Of a stretch of 64,000 nt of DNA, positions 51,286 to 60,772 are shown piece by piece. The notes beneath the pieces are model-generated. The model worked only from the letters and a program-made list of their open reading frames with translations. It did no database searches and had not been told where the DNA came from. The translations under genes and the position numbers were made by a program. Every line of letters begins with the position of its first letter. The first letter of the stretch is position 1. Source of the stretch: Chlamydiae bacterium Ga0074140 (GTDB taxonomy: Bacteria; Chlamydiota; Chlamydiia; Chlamydiales; Rhabdochlamydiaceae); contig LNES01000003.1 in assembly GCA_001464115.1 (NCBI GenBank), positions 800,548 through 864,547 of the forward strand, given 5' to 3'.

Positions 51286-51951
51286 TTACTCTTTGCTATG
51301 TGTTAGAAGATCGCAGAGCTTGACCAGGACATCTCTGAGAACCTTTAAAGGGCTCTGATCGGCGTTAAATCGCGAGATAAGCCTCGACGGATAGTGAGAG
51401 AGAAGCTTGGAGGTCTCCTTCTCATAAACTTCCATTCGTGTGCGAAGCACTTTTTCATCCACGTCGTCCATGCGCCGTTCGATAATCGCACGTCTTTGCA
51501 TGCGCTTTACGAGCACGTCGATATGCGGAGTATCCAGCACAATCACATGCAGGATGTTGAGGTATGGGGCAAAAAGCTCAGCCTGTTTTTCAGTGCGTGG
51601 AACCCCATCGAGAAGCAAAAACTGTTCATGTGGGAAATAGCGATTAGTTGCGATCAGTCCATTCACAAAGTGGCGCCAGATCTGCAGCGTAACCTCATCA
51701 GGCACAAGATGCCCTTTTCCCGCATAAGTATGAAAAAGCCTTCCTGCGGGCGAATCTGGTGAAAGCCCTCGAAAGATGTCCCCCGAAGAGAGGTGGAAAT
51801 GGTTCCCCGCGCTGCTAAGAAACTTACCTAGTGTCCCCTTTCCAGCACCTGGGGGACCAAAGATCAGAATGCTGCGAAAGGGCTGGTGTTTCTCTTCAAT
51901 GAGCGACTGCTTACTGGGCATAGAATACCATGAGTTGTAAGAAATAGACAT
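51286..51951 (-). CDS. adk: Adenylate kinase family (nucleoside monophosphate kinase), short LID
   Basis: ILIFGPPGAGKGTLGKFL; FLLLDGVPRTEKQAE; RRMDDVDEKVLRTRMEVYEKET. Confidence 0.88.
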   Translation of the reverse strand: MSISYNSWYSMPSKQSLIEEKHQPFRSILIFGPPGAGKGTLGKFLSSAGNHFHLSSGDIFRGLSPDSPAGRLFHTYAGKGHLVPDEVTLQIWRHFVNGLIATNRYFPHEQFLLLDGVPRTEKQAELFAPYLNILHVIVLDTPHIDVLVKRMQRRAIIERRMDDVDEKVLRTRMEVYEKETSKLLSHYPSRLISRFNADQSPLKVLRDVLVKLCDLLTHSKE

Positions 51952-52065
51952 TCAACGCCTTCCGCCTTTAAAAGTAAAGCCAAAATCCGCATCTATCTTA
52001 TCATAAATGAGTTAAGTATGAATAATAATTTGTGATAAAATGTTGAATAAAATAATTTATTAATA

Positions 52066-52071
52066 TATAAT
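52066..52071 (+). promoter_or_regulatory. TATAAT-like box in AT-rich leader of 52102-53292
   Basis: AATATATAATTTC 30 nt before ATG. Confidence 0.4.
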
Positions 52072-52101
52072 TTCTTATGATTTAATAAACAAAACAAAAT
52101 T

Positions 52102-53292
52102 ATGGCAACATTTATAAACGTTGGTGGAACAACATTTGGAAACAAAAAGTTTCTCATCCAATTCGATCTTCCAGACTCAGCAGATGAACGCATCAAAAAC
52201 GCAGCTTTAAAGGCCTTTCAAGATCTAGCCGCTACCAGCACGCCTGAAGCACTCGTCGCACGCTTTGAAAAGCCAGAAGGGGCACGCTTACATCAACCTT
52301 CTACGTCTTCCGCTCAAAATATTCAGCGGCTCACACAAGGCAAAAGCTTAACCCTCGCAAGAGGAGATAAAACTACCAAACAAAAAAAAGGAGATAATAA
52401 ACCTATGTTAAATGTACAACCAGATCCATCGGCCTCTGCAGCTACAGCGGTTGCACCACAGAACCATGATTCACCAAGAGCTACGGGCGAAAATCGCCGA
52501 GTGCGACGATACTGGCCTGACCAGGACTTCTCTCGCTCTCTGCCAGCTAAGATCTCTAGATGTGTAAACGTGACCGCATCATTAATGGAGTTCCATATTG
52601 CTAGAAACTCCCTTCCTGTGCACAACGAGGACAACGATGAAGAGAGCTTTGCAAGAAAAGCGCTTCTCAAACCATTACGGTTTGCTGACAACGCCGGAAT
52701 AATTGCAGCTGCTATCACTAACCTACTTGGAGGATCTCTTCTTGCCGCAGTAGCGGGTGGAACCGGACGCCTTGTCGCGCTCGTCGTCGCTGCCGTTGCG
52801 CGTGCAGGAGTCTTTACAGCGGTAGCTCTCGCCGGATATGCACTTGAACTTGTTGGCCTCACACTCGCTCTCACAGCGGCACTCCTCTACGTTGCTCTTG
52901 AACTCGGTGTTGATGCACTAGTCATGGGTGTTGACGCAGCAGGAGCTCTTGCAGGTCTTGCTCTCGCAATGCTCTGCGGATTCCTCCTCATCGAAATTGC
53001 AACGGGAGACAAACTCAAACCTAGAGACATTCTCCAGCTCGTCGGAAGACTGCACCGTGGATGCGTTGGCTTCGTGAAGCATATGCCGCTTGCGCAGAAG
53101 CTTTTTGGGGAGTCGCAAGCCGAAGGTCAGCCGGTGGCAAGTATTATGGATTCTGTGGACGACCTCGATGAGCATGCCCTAGACGAGGCAGCGACACTAC
53201 GCTATGGCGATGCCGGTGATAGAGAAGGAAAAAGAGGTGGAGTAACACGAGTTTCAAACGCCTTTGATAATAACCAGCTCGAATCTCTATAA
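52102..53292 (+). CDS. Hypothetical Inc-like membrane protein
   Basis: ~110-aa Ala/Leu/Val-rich hydrophobic block between hydrophilic ends; own terminator. Confidence 0.7.
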   Translation: MATFINVGGTTFGNKKFLIQFDLPDSADERIKNAALKAFQDLAATSTPEALVARFEKPEGARLHQPSTSSAQNIQRLTQGKSLTLARGDKTTKQKKGDNKPMLNVQPDPSASAATAVAPQNHDSPRATGENRRVRRYWPDQDFSRSLPAKISRCVNVTASLMEFHIARNSLPVHNEDNDEESFARKALLKPLRFADNAGIIAAAITNLLGGSLLAAVAGGTGRLVALVVAAVARAGVFTAVALAGYALELVGLTLALTAALLYVALELGVDALVMGVDAAGALAGLALAMLCGFLLIEIATGDKLKPRDILQLVGRLHRGCVGFVKHMPLAQKLFGESQAEGQPVASIMDSVDDLDEHALDEAATLRYGDAGDREGKRGGVTRVSNAFDNNQLESL

Positions 53293-53311
53293 AACTGATC
53301 TCTAGATGAAC

Positions 53312-53354
53312 CCCAAAGCCCCTATGCTCACCCGAGCATTGGGGCTTTTTCTTT
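53312..53354 (+). terminator. Intrinsic terminator
   Basis: AAAGCCCC-t-ATGCTC-accc-GAGCAT-t-GGGGCTTTTTCTTTT. Confidence 0.9.
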
Positions 53355-53418
53355 TATTCTCTGAACCACAACGACTTATAAAATAATAATTTTAATTGTT
53401 AAAATAATTATTTAAATA

Positions 53419-53424
53419 TATAAT
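53419..53424 (+). promoter_or_regulatory. TATAAT-like box in AT-rich leader of 53457-53663
   Basis: AATATATAATTAA. Confidence 0.4.
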
Positions 53425-53456
53425 TAATTTTATAGTTTTAATAACTGGAGAGAATT

Positions 53457-53663
53457 ATGGAAAATAATAATACATCAGCTCTTCTTTCAAAAATTGCTCG
53501 CTTAGAGAGCAAAGTGGATCTTCTCGAATCGGAACTGAGCTACCTCAACCATATTTTAATTGAGTGTGGCTTCCCTGAAGGGATCGCAACGCTCAAGATG
53601 ACAGTTGAAGAACTTCTTATTGAAAATCCCCCTCAAAGAAAACTGGGCGGCGAGCTCTTTTAA
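53457..53663 (+). CDS. Small coiled-coil hypothetical protein
   Basis: GGAGAGA SD; LSKIARLESKVDLLESELSYLNHIL heptads; flanked by promoter-like box and terminator. Confidence 0.75.
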   Translation: MENNNTSALLSKIARLESKVDLLESELSYLNHILIECGFPEGIATLKMTVEELLIENPPQRKLGGELF

Positions 53664-53690
53664 AATCTCAACTACATTTTTGATTTAAAT

Positions 53691-53720
53691 AGCCAAGCGA
53701 GACTCGCTTGGCTTTTTTTT
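53691..53720 (+). terminator. Intrinsic terminator
   Basis: AGCCAAGCGA-GA-CTCGCTTGGCTTTTTTTTT. Confidence 0.95.
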
Positions 53721-53751
53721 TATCCCCATCTCTGATAAATTCAACAACCTT

Positions 53752-54015
53752 ATGGCAAAACTCATCTTTGAGCCGACGGGCGAAGAAAAAGAACTTGAAG
53801 ACGGCTCACCGTTACAACCAATTTGCGAAGACGCAGGAGTTCCCTTTGCATGCACAGAGGGGATCTGCGGTACGTGCATTATTGAAGTGGAAGAGGGCAT
53901 GGAGAATCTCACCGAGAGAACACAAGAAGAACTCGATTTTCTCGGCGAAACAGAACGTGAACGGCTCGCTTGTCAGTGCAAGATCAAAGGCGGCTGCGTA
54001 AAAATTAAATTCTAG
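53752..54015 (+). CDS. 2Fe-2S ferredoxin
   Basis: ACTEGICGTCIIEVEEG...LACQC cluster-binding Cys. Confidence 0.95.
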   Translation: MAKLIFEPTGEEKELEDGSPLQPICEDAGVPFACTEGICGTCIIEVEEGMENLTERTQEELDFLGETERERLACQCKIKGGCVKIKF

Positions 54016-54027
54016 AGGATCAAAATT

Positions 54028-54591
54028 ATGGCAAATCAACAAGTACGACGCGACATGACAATCGAGGAGATCCTCGGGGGCTTTCCCAACAAGAGCCAAA
54101 AGCTCGCGCAAGAGATTACAAATGCAGGTCTTCACTGCGTCGGCTGCCAAGCAGCGACCTGGGAAACACTAGAAGCGGGTATGCTCGGTCACGGTTTCCC
54201 CGAAGAGGAGATCGATCGCCTCGTCGACAGACTCAACGATATTCTCTCTGAGCCTGTGGACCTCTCCACCATTCGTTTGACAAAACGTGCAGCAGAAAAA
54301 TACAAAGAGATTCTGGCGGATGAAGGCAAAGAGGGCTGGGGCCTTCGCTTTGGCGATAAAGCGGCTGGTTGCAGCGGTTTTGAATACATTCTCGACTATT
54401 CTGAAAAAGCCAAGTCTGATGATGAGACCTTCTCAGCACACGGTGTTCAGATCCACGTGAATAAGAAGCTGGTAGGCCGGCTCATGGGTTCCGAGATCGA
54501 TTACATCGACGGTCTCCAAGGCTCAGGCTTCAAGGTGACCAACCCCAACGCCAAAGGTTCCTGCGGCTGCGGCAAATCCCAAAGCTACTGA
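54028..54591 (+). CDS. DUF1858-type domain fused to HesB/IscA-like iron-sulfur carrier domain
   Basis: MTIEEILGGFP..AGLHCVGCQAATWETLEAG then RLTKRAAEKYKEIL...DKAAGCSGFEYIL...GSCGCGKS. Confidence 0.88.
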   Translation: MANQQVRRDMTIEEILGGFPNKSQKLAQEITNAGLHCVGCQAATWETLEAGMLGHGFPEEEIDRLVDRLNDILSEPVDLSTIRLTKRAAEKYKEILADEGKEGWGLRFGDKAAGCSGFEYILDYSEKAKSDDETFSAHGVQIHVNKKLVGRLMGSEIDYIDGLQGSGFKVTNPNAKGSCGCGKSQSY

Positions 54592-54603
54592 GCGAAGCTC
54601 CTT

Positions 54604-54698
54604 GGAGTGCGGCGCTCTGCACCGCCTTCATATCGGTAGCTTAGATTTGCTTAATCCATCATCTTTAGAAACCAAGGCGGCGCAGAGCGCCGCACTCC
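54604..54698. repeat. REP-like palindromic repeat, copy 2
   Basis: GGAGTGCGGCGCTCTGCACCGCCTT...AAGGCGGCGCAGAGCGCCGCACTCC; flank AAGGAACTCGCTACGCTCGTTCAT also shared with copy 1. Confidence 0.9.
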
Positions 54699-54728
54699 AA
54701 GGAACTCGCTACGCTCGTTCATCATTTC

Positions 54729-56117
54729 TTATTTGTGGATGGCGCGCTTGTGAACAGCAAGAGCGGCTTCTTTCACCGACTCAGACAGAGTGGGGTGAGC
54801 GAAGGGCGTATGGGCGAGATCGAGTGCTGTGAGGTGCCTTTGGATCGCAAGAGCCCCCTCTGCGATGAGCTCTGAGGCATGTGCGCCAAAGATATGAACG
54901 CCGAGGATGCGGTCTGTTTCACCATCGGCAAGAATTTTCACAAAACCCTCCTCCTCGTGCGTGCATCGGGCACGCGAATTCGCCTTAAAAGGAAATTGAC
55001 CGCTAACAACATTCAATCCGAAGTTTTTTGCTTCGCTTTCTGTCATTCCCACAGAAGCGACTTCGGGATAGGTATAGACAACGCTAGGAATGGCGAGGTA
55101 TTCGATGCGCGGTCTTTGCCCCGCAATGATCTCTGCAACGGCAACCCCCTCCTCTGAGGCTTTATGCGCAAGCATGGGACCATCGATGATGTCTCCAATT
55201 GCAAAGATGTTGGACTGCGTGGTGCGGAAGCTTCCGTCGACAGGGATAAACCCTTTTTGAGTTGGCTTAATGCCAACACGATCTAGTCCCAGATTTTCTG
55301 TATAGGGTCGTCTTCCGATGGATACGAGAACAGCATCTCCTGCGAGTTCCATCTTCGTCTGGTCACCCTTTTCGATCTGGAGCTTGATCTCACCCGCTTT
55401 GCGTTCACACGAAGTGGCTTTACTGCTGAGATGAAAAGTCAGTCCCTGCTTCACTAAACTCTCATGAAGCCCTTTGGAAAGAGACTCATCGAGGGTAGGG
55501 CAAATGCGATCCATGAACTCGACAAAAGTGACCTGCGACCCCAACCGTTGATAAACAGATCCCAATTCCACTCCAATGATGCCCGCTCCGATGACGATCA
55601 ACTTTTTAGGAATTCTGTCGAGCGCAAGAGCTCCAGTAGAGGAGATAATCTCCTTTTCATCGAAAGGAAGAAAAGGAAGAGGGATGGGTTCGGAACCTGT
55701 CGCCAACAGAATATTTCGCGCGGTGACAACCTCTTGGCCAACTTGAATGGTTGTTGGTGAAAGGAGTGTTGCATGGCCAACCAGCGCTTGAACTTTATTT
55801 TTTTTGAAGAGTGCGCGGATTCCTTCGTTAAAACCGTGAACCACCGCCTCTTTGCGCTTCATGAGCGCAGGAAAATCGAAAATGAGCTTCTCGCCTTTGA
55901 TGCCAAGCTCTTTTCCCTCGTGAAGAATCTTCCAAAAGAGTTCAGTCGAGTGAAGAAGTGTTTTTGAAGGAATGCATCCGACGTTAAGACAGGTCCCTCC
56001 AAGGGCTGCATTTTTATCGATACAGACGGTTTTAAGGCCGAGCTGTGCCGCGCGAATCGCCGCGACATACCCGCCAGGCCCCGATCCAATGACTGCAACA
56101 TCAAACGGCTCAGCCAT
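54729..56117 (-). CDS. lpdA: Dihydrolipoamide dehydrogenase (E3)
   Basis: GGTCLNVGCIPSKTLL redox motif; two Rossmann motifs. Confidence 0.97.
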   Translation of the reverse strand: MAEPFDVAVIGSGPGGYVAAIRAAQLGLKTVCIDKNAALGGTCLNVGCIPSKTLLHSTELFWKILHEGKELGIKGEKLIFDFPALMKRKEAVVHGFNEGIRALFKKNKVQALVGHATLLSPTTIQVGQEVVTARNILLATGSEPIPLPFLPFDEKEIISSTGALALDRIPKKLIVIGAGIIGVELGSVYQRLGSQVTFVEFMDRICPTLDESLSKGLHESLVKQGLTFHLSSKATSCERKAGEIKLQIEKGDQTKMELAGDAVLVSIGRRPYTENLGLDRVGIKPTQKGFIPVDGSFRTTQSNIFAIGDIIDGPMLAHKASEEGVAVAEIIAGQRPRIEYLAIPSVVYTYPEVASVGMTESEAKNFGLNVVSGQFPFKANSRARCTHEEEGFVKILADGETDRILGVHIFGAHASELIAEGALAIQRHLTALDLAHTPFAHPTLSESVKEAALAVHKRAIHK

Positions 56118-57271
56118 TATGCCTCGAGGAAGAGTTTCGCAGGAGCTTCTAGGATCTGCTTGAGCTGAACGAGAAAGAGGACGGCTTCTCGTCCATCGAT
56201 GATCCGATGGTCATAACTCAGCGCCACATACATCATTGGACGGATGACGATCTGATCGTTCACCACAACAGGTCTCTTCACGATCGTATGCATCCCTAAA
56301 ATCGCGCTTTGTGGTGGATTGAGAATGGGTGTTGAGAGTAGCGAACCAAAGACACCACCATTGGTGATGGTAAAACTGCCGCCTCGGAGATCGTCGACAG
56401 AGATTGTTCCATCGCGCGCCTTTTTGGCATAATTTTCGATCGCACCTTCGATCTCCCCAAACGAGCGTTTATCACAATCGCGAAGCACAGGAACCATCAG
56501 CCCCTTTTCCGTGGAGACGGCAACGCCTACGTCATACGTTTTAAACGTGACAATCTCATCGCCATCGATCATCGAGTTGACCTCGGGAATGGCCTTGAGA
56601 GCTGCAACCACCGCTTTAACAAAGAAGGACATAAACCCGAGGCGCACACCATACCGTTTTGCAAAATTCTCCTTCTCTTTCGTCCGAATCTCGATCACGG
56701 CGCCCATATCGATCTCGTTGAAGGTGGTGAGCATCGCTGTGTTATTCTTCACTTCAACAAGCTTTTGCGAGATCACCTTGCGGAGAGTGCTCATCCGTTT
56801 GCGTGTCACCTTTGTCTCATCGACAAGAAGGCGCGCGGGCTTTTCTGCTGGGGCCTGGACAGAAGGCTTAGCTGTTGGTGCTGCTGTGGGCGTCGGAGCC
56901 TGTGCAGGGGTTTTTAGCTCTGCCACAAACTCTTTTCCCATCACGCGCGATGTGAGTCCTTCAGAAGGTTTTGGAGCAGGCTCCGCTTTAGGAGCTTTTT
57001 GGGGCTCCTCTTTAGGTGGTGCGATAGGAGCTTTTGCCTCTGTATCGACAGACCCAATGACATCCCCTGTCTTCACACTCTGGTTGGGAGAAACTGTGAG
57101 CGTTAAAACGCCGGCTGCGGGCGCGTAGAGAACCTGGTTTACCTTGTCGGTTTCGAGCTCCAGGATCTCCTCATCGGCACGTACGTAACTACCGCTCGGC
57201 TTCAGGATATTACTTACCACACCTTCACTGACCGATTCTCCGAGCTGTGGAACCTTAATCTCTTTTTTCAT
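56117..57271 (-). CDS. sucB: Dihydrolipoyllysine succinyltransferase (E2)
   Basis: Lipoyl domain [19 protein letters not shown]; catalytic [12 protein letters not shown]. Confidence 0.96.
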   Translation of the reverse strand: MKKEIKVPQLGESVSEGVVSNILKPSGSYVRADEEILELETDKVNQVLYAPAAGVLTLTVSPNQSVKTGDVIGSVDTEAKAPIAPPKEEPQKAPKAEPAPKPSEGLTSRVMGKEFVAELKTPAQAPTPTAAPTAKPSVQAPAEKPARLLVDETKVTRKRMSTLRKVISQKLVEVKNNTAMLTTFNEIDMGAVIEIRTKEKENFAKRYGVRLGFMSFFVKAVVAALKAIPEVNSMIDGDEIVTFKTYDVGVAVSTEKGLMVPVLRDCDKRSFGEIEGAIENYAKKARDGTISVDDLRGGSFTITNGGVFGSLLSTPILNPPQSAILGMHTIVKRPVVVNDQIVIRPMMYVALSYDHRIIDGREAVLFLVQLKQILEAPAKLFLEA

Positions 57272-57412
57272 ATTTCATCACTCATCGTGGAATGTTGCAT
57301 AATGGTGTAGCTTTACCACCGAGCACACTGAGAGCACAGAGACAAGAGAGATATTTTTTTCTTATCTCGGTGTACTCGGTGTTTAAATTCCTTCTTCTCT
57401 TCTGTTCATCAC

Positions 57413-60127
57413 TCATCGTTCATCGCTTCTTTCAAAGACCTCTTGGAGGAGCTGTGCATGCTGCTTTTTGTGTAGGGCAAAAGAGCCTGCAGCCGGTGCT
57501 GCACTCCGCCCACGCCCTACATATTTTACACTCATCTTTCCCTGTAGCTCCTCGTCAATCAACGGACGGATATACTCCCATGCGCCCATATTTTGATGCT
57601 CTTCTTGAACCCAGATACATTCGTTGAATCCGACGTATTTTTGGAGCAGCTCCTGAAGCCTCTTTCTATTTAGTGGATATAACTGTTCGATGCGCAAAAT
57701 CGCAATATCAAACGCGTTTCTCTTTTCTCGCTCGGCGATTAGATCATAGTAGATTTTACCGGAGCATAAGAGAAGGCGTTTAACGGATTGTGGGGAACGT
57801 GAATCGTCCAAGATCTCTTCGAAAGTGCCTGTGGTGAAATCTTTTAAACTGCTCACGCAAAGTGGATGTCTCAGCAGCGCTTTAGGGGTGAAAAGCACGA
57901 GCGGTTTTTTCATTTCGCGCTTTCCTTGTCTGCGGAGAAGATGGAAGAGTTGCGCAGGAGTTGTCACATTTGCAACCTGCATATTCTCCTCGCCACATAG
58001 CTGCAAAAATCGCTCGAGGCGTGCTGAAGAGTGTTCAGGACCTTGTCCCTCATATCCGTGCGGAAGGAAAAGAGTCAGGTTAGTCGTATGATTCCACTTC
58101 TGTTCGGAGGAAGATAGATACTGGTCGATCACAATCTGCCCACCGTTTACGAAGTCGCCATATTGTGCTTCCCAAATCACGAGTGAATGGGGGTAAAAAA
58201 AACTATAGCCAAACTCAAAACCCAGAGCTGCAAACTCTGAAAGCGGAGAGTTAAAAAGATCGAAAAGCCCTTGATCTTTGGCAACGTGAGATAGGGGAAA
58301 ATACTTTTCTGCGTTCTCATGATCGATCCAGATCCCATGTCGATGAGAGAAGGTGCCCCGGCGCACATCTTGCCCTGCAATACGTATGTGGACTCCATCC
58401 GTAAGAAGTGTCGCATAGGCGAGATGCTCACCCATTCCCCAATCGATCGCGGGTTTCTCGCTGCTTAGCATGGCCATACGCTCTTGCAAGAGCTTCTGAA
58501 TTTTGGGGTGTATATGAAACCCTTCCGGAGCTCTGCAAAAGGTCTGCGCTAGCGCCTTAAGCCTGTCTTCCGCTACCCCAGTTTCCATTTTTTGGAAAAG
58601 ATCCTGCTTAGCAACGCGCACCTCTCCTGTTGAAGGAGCCGGTTTTGGAATCGATTCAAGCGCTTTTTGAAGCCCCAGTTTAAACTCTGCTTCCAAAGCT
58701 TCTGCTTGTGTTGCATCTAAAATCCCTTCTTGGATCAGTTGATCGCGATAGAGGGCTCGAATTGAGCTCTTGCTCTGGATCTTTTGATACTCGAGAGGTT
58801 GCGTGAATGTCGGTTCATCTCCCTCGTTATGCCCATATTTCCGATAGCCCTGTAGATCGATAAAGACATCGCATCCAAAAGTCTGGCGGAGTGTGATGGC
58901 AAGCTTCGCAACAGCGACACACCCTTCCGGATCTTCTGCATTGACGTGGAATACGGGAGAACCAAAGGCGCGCGCGACATCTGTGCAGTAGCGTGTCGAA
59001 CGCGAATCTTTGGGAAGTGTTGTGAACCCGATCTGATTGTTGATGATGATGTGCACAGTTCCACCCGTTGCATACCCAGTGAGGCGCGAGAGTTGAATGG
59101 TCTCGTAAACCACCCCCTGCCCCGCAATCGCCGCATCCCCATGAATCAAAATCGGAACCACTTCACGTCTCTTCTCCTTATCACCTCGGAGCTCTTGGAG
59201 CGCGCGCGCTTGCCCTTCGAGGACAGGGTCGACCGATTCGAGATGACTCGGATTTGGAGAGAGAGCGACTTTTATCTCTTTCCCATTTTTTGTCTGGAAG
59301 GCGCCGCGGAACCCCTTGTGATATTTCACATCTCCGGTCCCCTCAGAGAGGTTAGGCGTATAATTGTCCTCAAACTCGTGAAAGATGAGCGCATAGGATT
59401 TGTTCAGGATGTTAGCGAGAACATTTAATCTTCCTCGGTGCGCCATGCCGAGCACGACCTCTTGAAGCTCCTCTTCAGCCCCCTTTTCAAGAAGAGCGAC
59501 CAGCATCGGAATCATTGTCTCTTCTCCTTCTAGAGAGAACCGCTTCTGCCCAACATATTTGGTGTGAATAAAAGACTCAAAAATCTCTGCTTTATTCAAC
59601 GCGTGTAAGATATCAATTTTCTGATCCGAAGAGAGACGCAGCTCAAAATAGGGTTCGATCTGCTCTTGAATCCAGCGTTCGATTTTTGGCTCATTTAATC
59701 CCATGTATTCGACGCCGATCGTGCGGCAATAGGTTTTGCGTAAAGCATCTAGAAGCGTTTTAAGAGGAACCTCCTTCTCTTTAAGAAAACCTACCGTTGG
59801 AACGCTTCGCTCCAGATCTGCTTCCGAGAATCCAAACTGTCGCAAATCTAACTCGGGCACCTCTTTTGGAGGTTGTGTCTCGAGCGGATTGGTTTGTGCC
59901 ATCAGGTGCCCGTAGGTGCGGTAGGCATAGATCAGTTCATGAATCCTCAGGTCTAAACTCTCTTCGCCCCCACGCTCAGCTTTTGCAGAAATGCCTAGAG
60001 AGAGACCGTCGAAAAACGATCTCCATGATGAATCCACCTTTCGTGGATCTTGCAAATATTTTTCATAAAGATTTTCGAGTGCGGGAAGGTTAGCTAAGTT
60101 CGCAATTGAGAAAGTTTCTTGGCTCAT
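57413..60127 (-). CDS. sucA: 2-oxoglutarate dehydrogenase E1
   Basis: GMAHRGRLNVLANIL; LIHGDAAIAGQGVVYET; start at MSQETFSIANL. Confidence 0.97.
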   Translation of the reverse strand: MSQETFSIANLANLPALENLYEKYLQDPRKVDSSWRSFFDGLSLGISAKAERGGEESLDLRIHELIYAYRTYGHLMAQTNPLETQPPKEVPELDLRQFGFSEADLERSVPTVGFLKEKEVPLKTLLDALRKTYCRTIGVEYMGLNEPKIERWIQEQIEPYFELRLSSDQKIDILHALNKAEIFESFIHTKYVGQKRFSLEGEETMIPMLVALLEKGAEEELQEVVLGMAHRGRLNVLANILNKSYALIFHEFEDNYTPNLSEGTGDVKYHKGFRGAFQTKNGKEIKVALSPNPSHLESVDPVLEGQARALQELRGDKEKRREVVPILIHGDAAIAGQGVVYETIQLSRLTGYATGGTVHIIINNQIGFTTLPKDSRSTRYCTDVARAFGSPVFHVNAEDPEGCVAVAKLAITLRQTFGCDVFIDLQGYRKYGHNEGDEPTFTQPLEYQKIQSKSSIRALYRDQLIQEGILDATQAEALEAEFKLGLQKALESIPKPAPSTGEVRVAKQDLFQKMETGVAEDRLKALAQTFCRAPEGFHIHPKIQKLLQERMAMLSSEKPAIDWGMGEHLAYATLLTDGVHIRIAGQDVRRGTFSHRHGIWIDHENAEKYFPLSHVAKDQGLFDLFNSPLSEFAALGFEFGYSFFYPHSLVIWEAQYGDFVNGGQIVIDQYLSSSEQKWNHTTNLTLFLPHGYEGQGPEHSSARLERFLQLCGEENMQVANVTTPAQLFHLLRRQGKREMKKPLVLFTPKALLRHPLCVSSLKDFTTGTFEEILDDSRSPQSVKRLLLCSGKIYYDLIAEREKRNAFDIAILRIEQLYPLNRKRLQELLQKYVGFNECIWVQEEHQNMGAWEYIRPLIDEELQGKMSVKYVGRGRSAAPAAGSFALHKKQHAQLLQEVFERSDER

Positions 60128-60289
60128 AACTTCACTATACCACAACTCCTCACGAGATTAAAATAAATATTTACACACAAATTCACTTGGAACGAAAATT
60201 TCCATTTCGTTATCGTTTCCGCATTTGTAAAAAATATTGAAACCCTCTAAGAGAACCATCTAAGAGGATGTTTGTTGGAGAAGCACAGA

Positions 60290-60772
60290 ATGAATATCAA
60301 AAGTGAAAGACTCAAAAAGTTAGAAACCGAACTTCAAGACCTTCAGCAGTGGCTCAAACTCGGTCTTGTGCCCAAAAAGGATCTCAACAAGCACAAAGAG
60401 GAGATCGACGCGCTTCAGCATAAGATCTCTGAAGAGAAAGAACGTCTGCGCTTTCTTAAAGAGAGCGGCGAGATGGAAGAGTTTGCTCCTCCTAAACGCC
60501 CCACTCATGGACGTCCTGCATTCCAAGAGGCTAGTATGCCCGGCATGGAGATGGAGGGGGAGAGCCTCACAGAAGCCGGCCTAGAGATGGAAACCGAAGG
60601 TTATGCAGCTGAAACCAGCTCAGGCGAAGAGACCGAGGCAGCAGAGGGTGGTGCAGAGGGTGAAGAGGAAGGAGCCGCCGAAGAGGAAGAAGAGGAGGAG
60701 GATCCTTTTTCAGACCGCAACCGTTGGCGACGCGGCGTTCTAGAAGACCCTGACGCAAGTGACTGGCAATAA
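60290..60772 (+). CDS. Conserved chlamydial hypothetical (CT053-like by position), coiled-coil N-term, acidic C-term
   Basis: MNIKSERLKKLETELQDLQQWLKLGLVPKKDLNKHKEEI; located between sucA and hemW. Confidence 0.75.
   Translation: MNIKSERLKKLETELQDLQQWLKLGLVPKKDLNKHKEEIDALQHKISEEKERLRFLKESGEMEEFAPPKRPTHGRPAFQEASMPGMEMEGESLTEAGLEMETEGYAAETSSGEETEAAEGGAEGEEEGAAEEEEEEEDPFSDRNRWRRGVLEDPDASDWQ

Noticed and set aside
56511-57128. 205-aa plus-strand ORF
   Set aside because: Antisense to sucB, which has clear lipoyl and catalytic motifs; low-complexity translation
58946-59428. 160-aa plus-strand ORF
   Set aside because: Antisense to sucA
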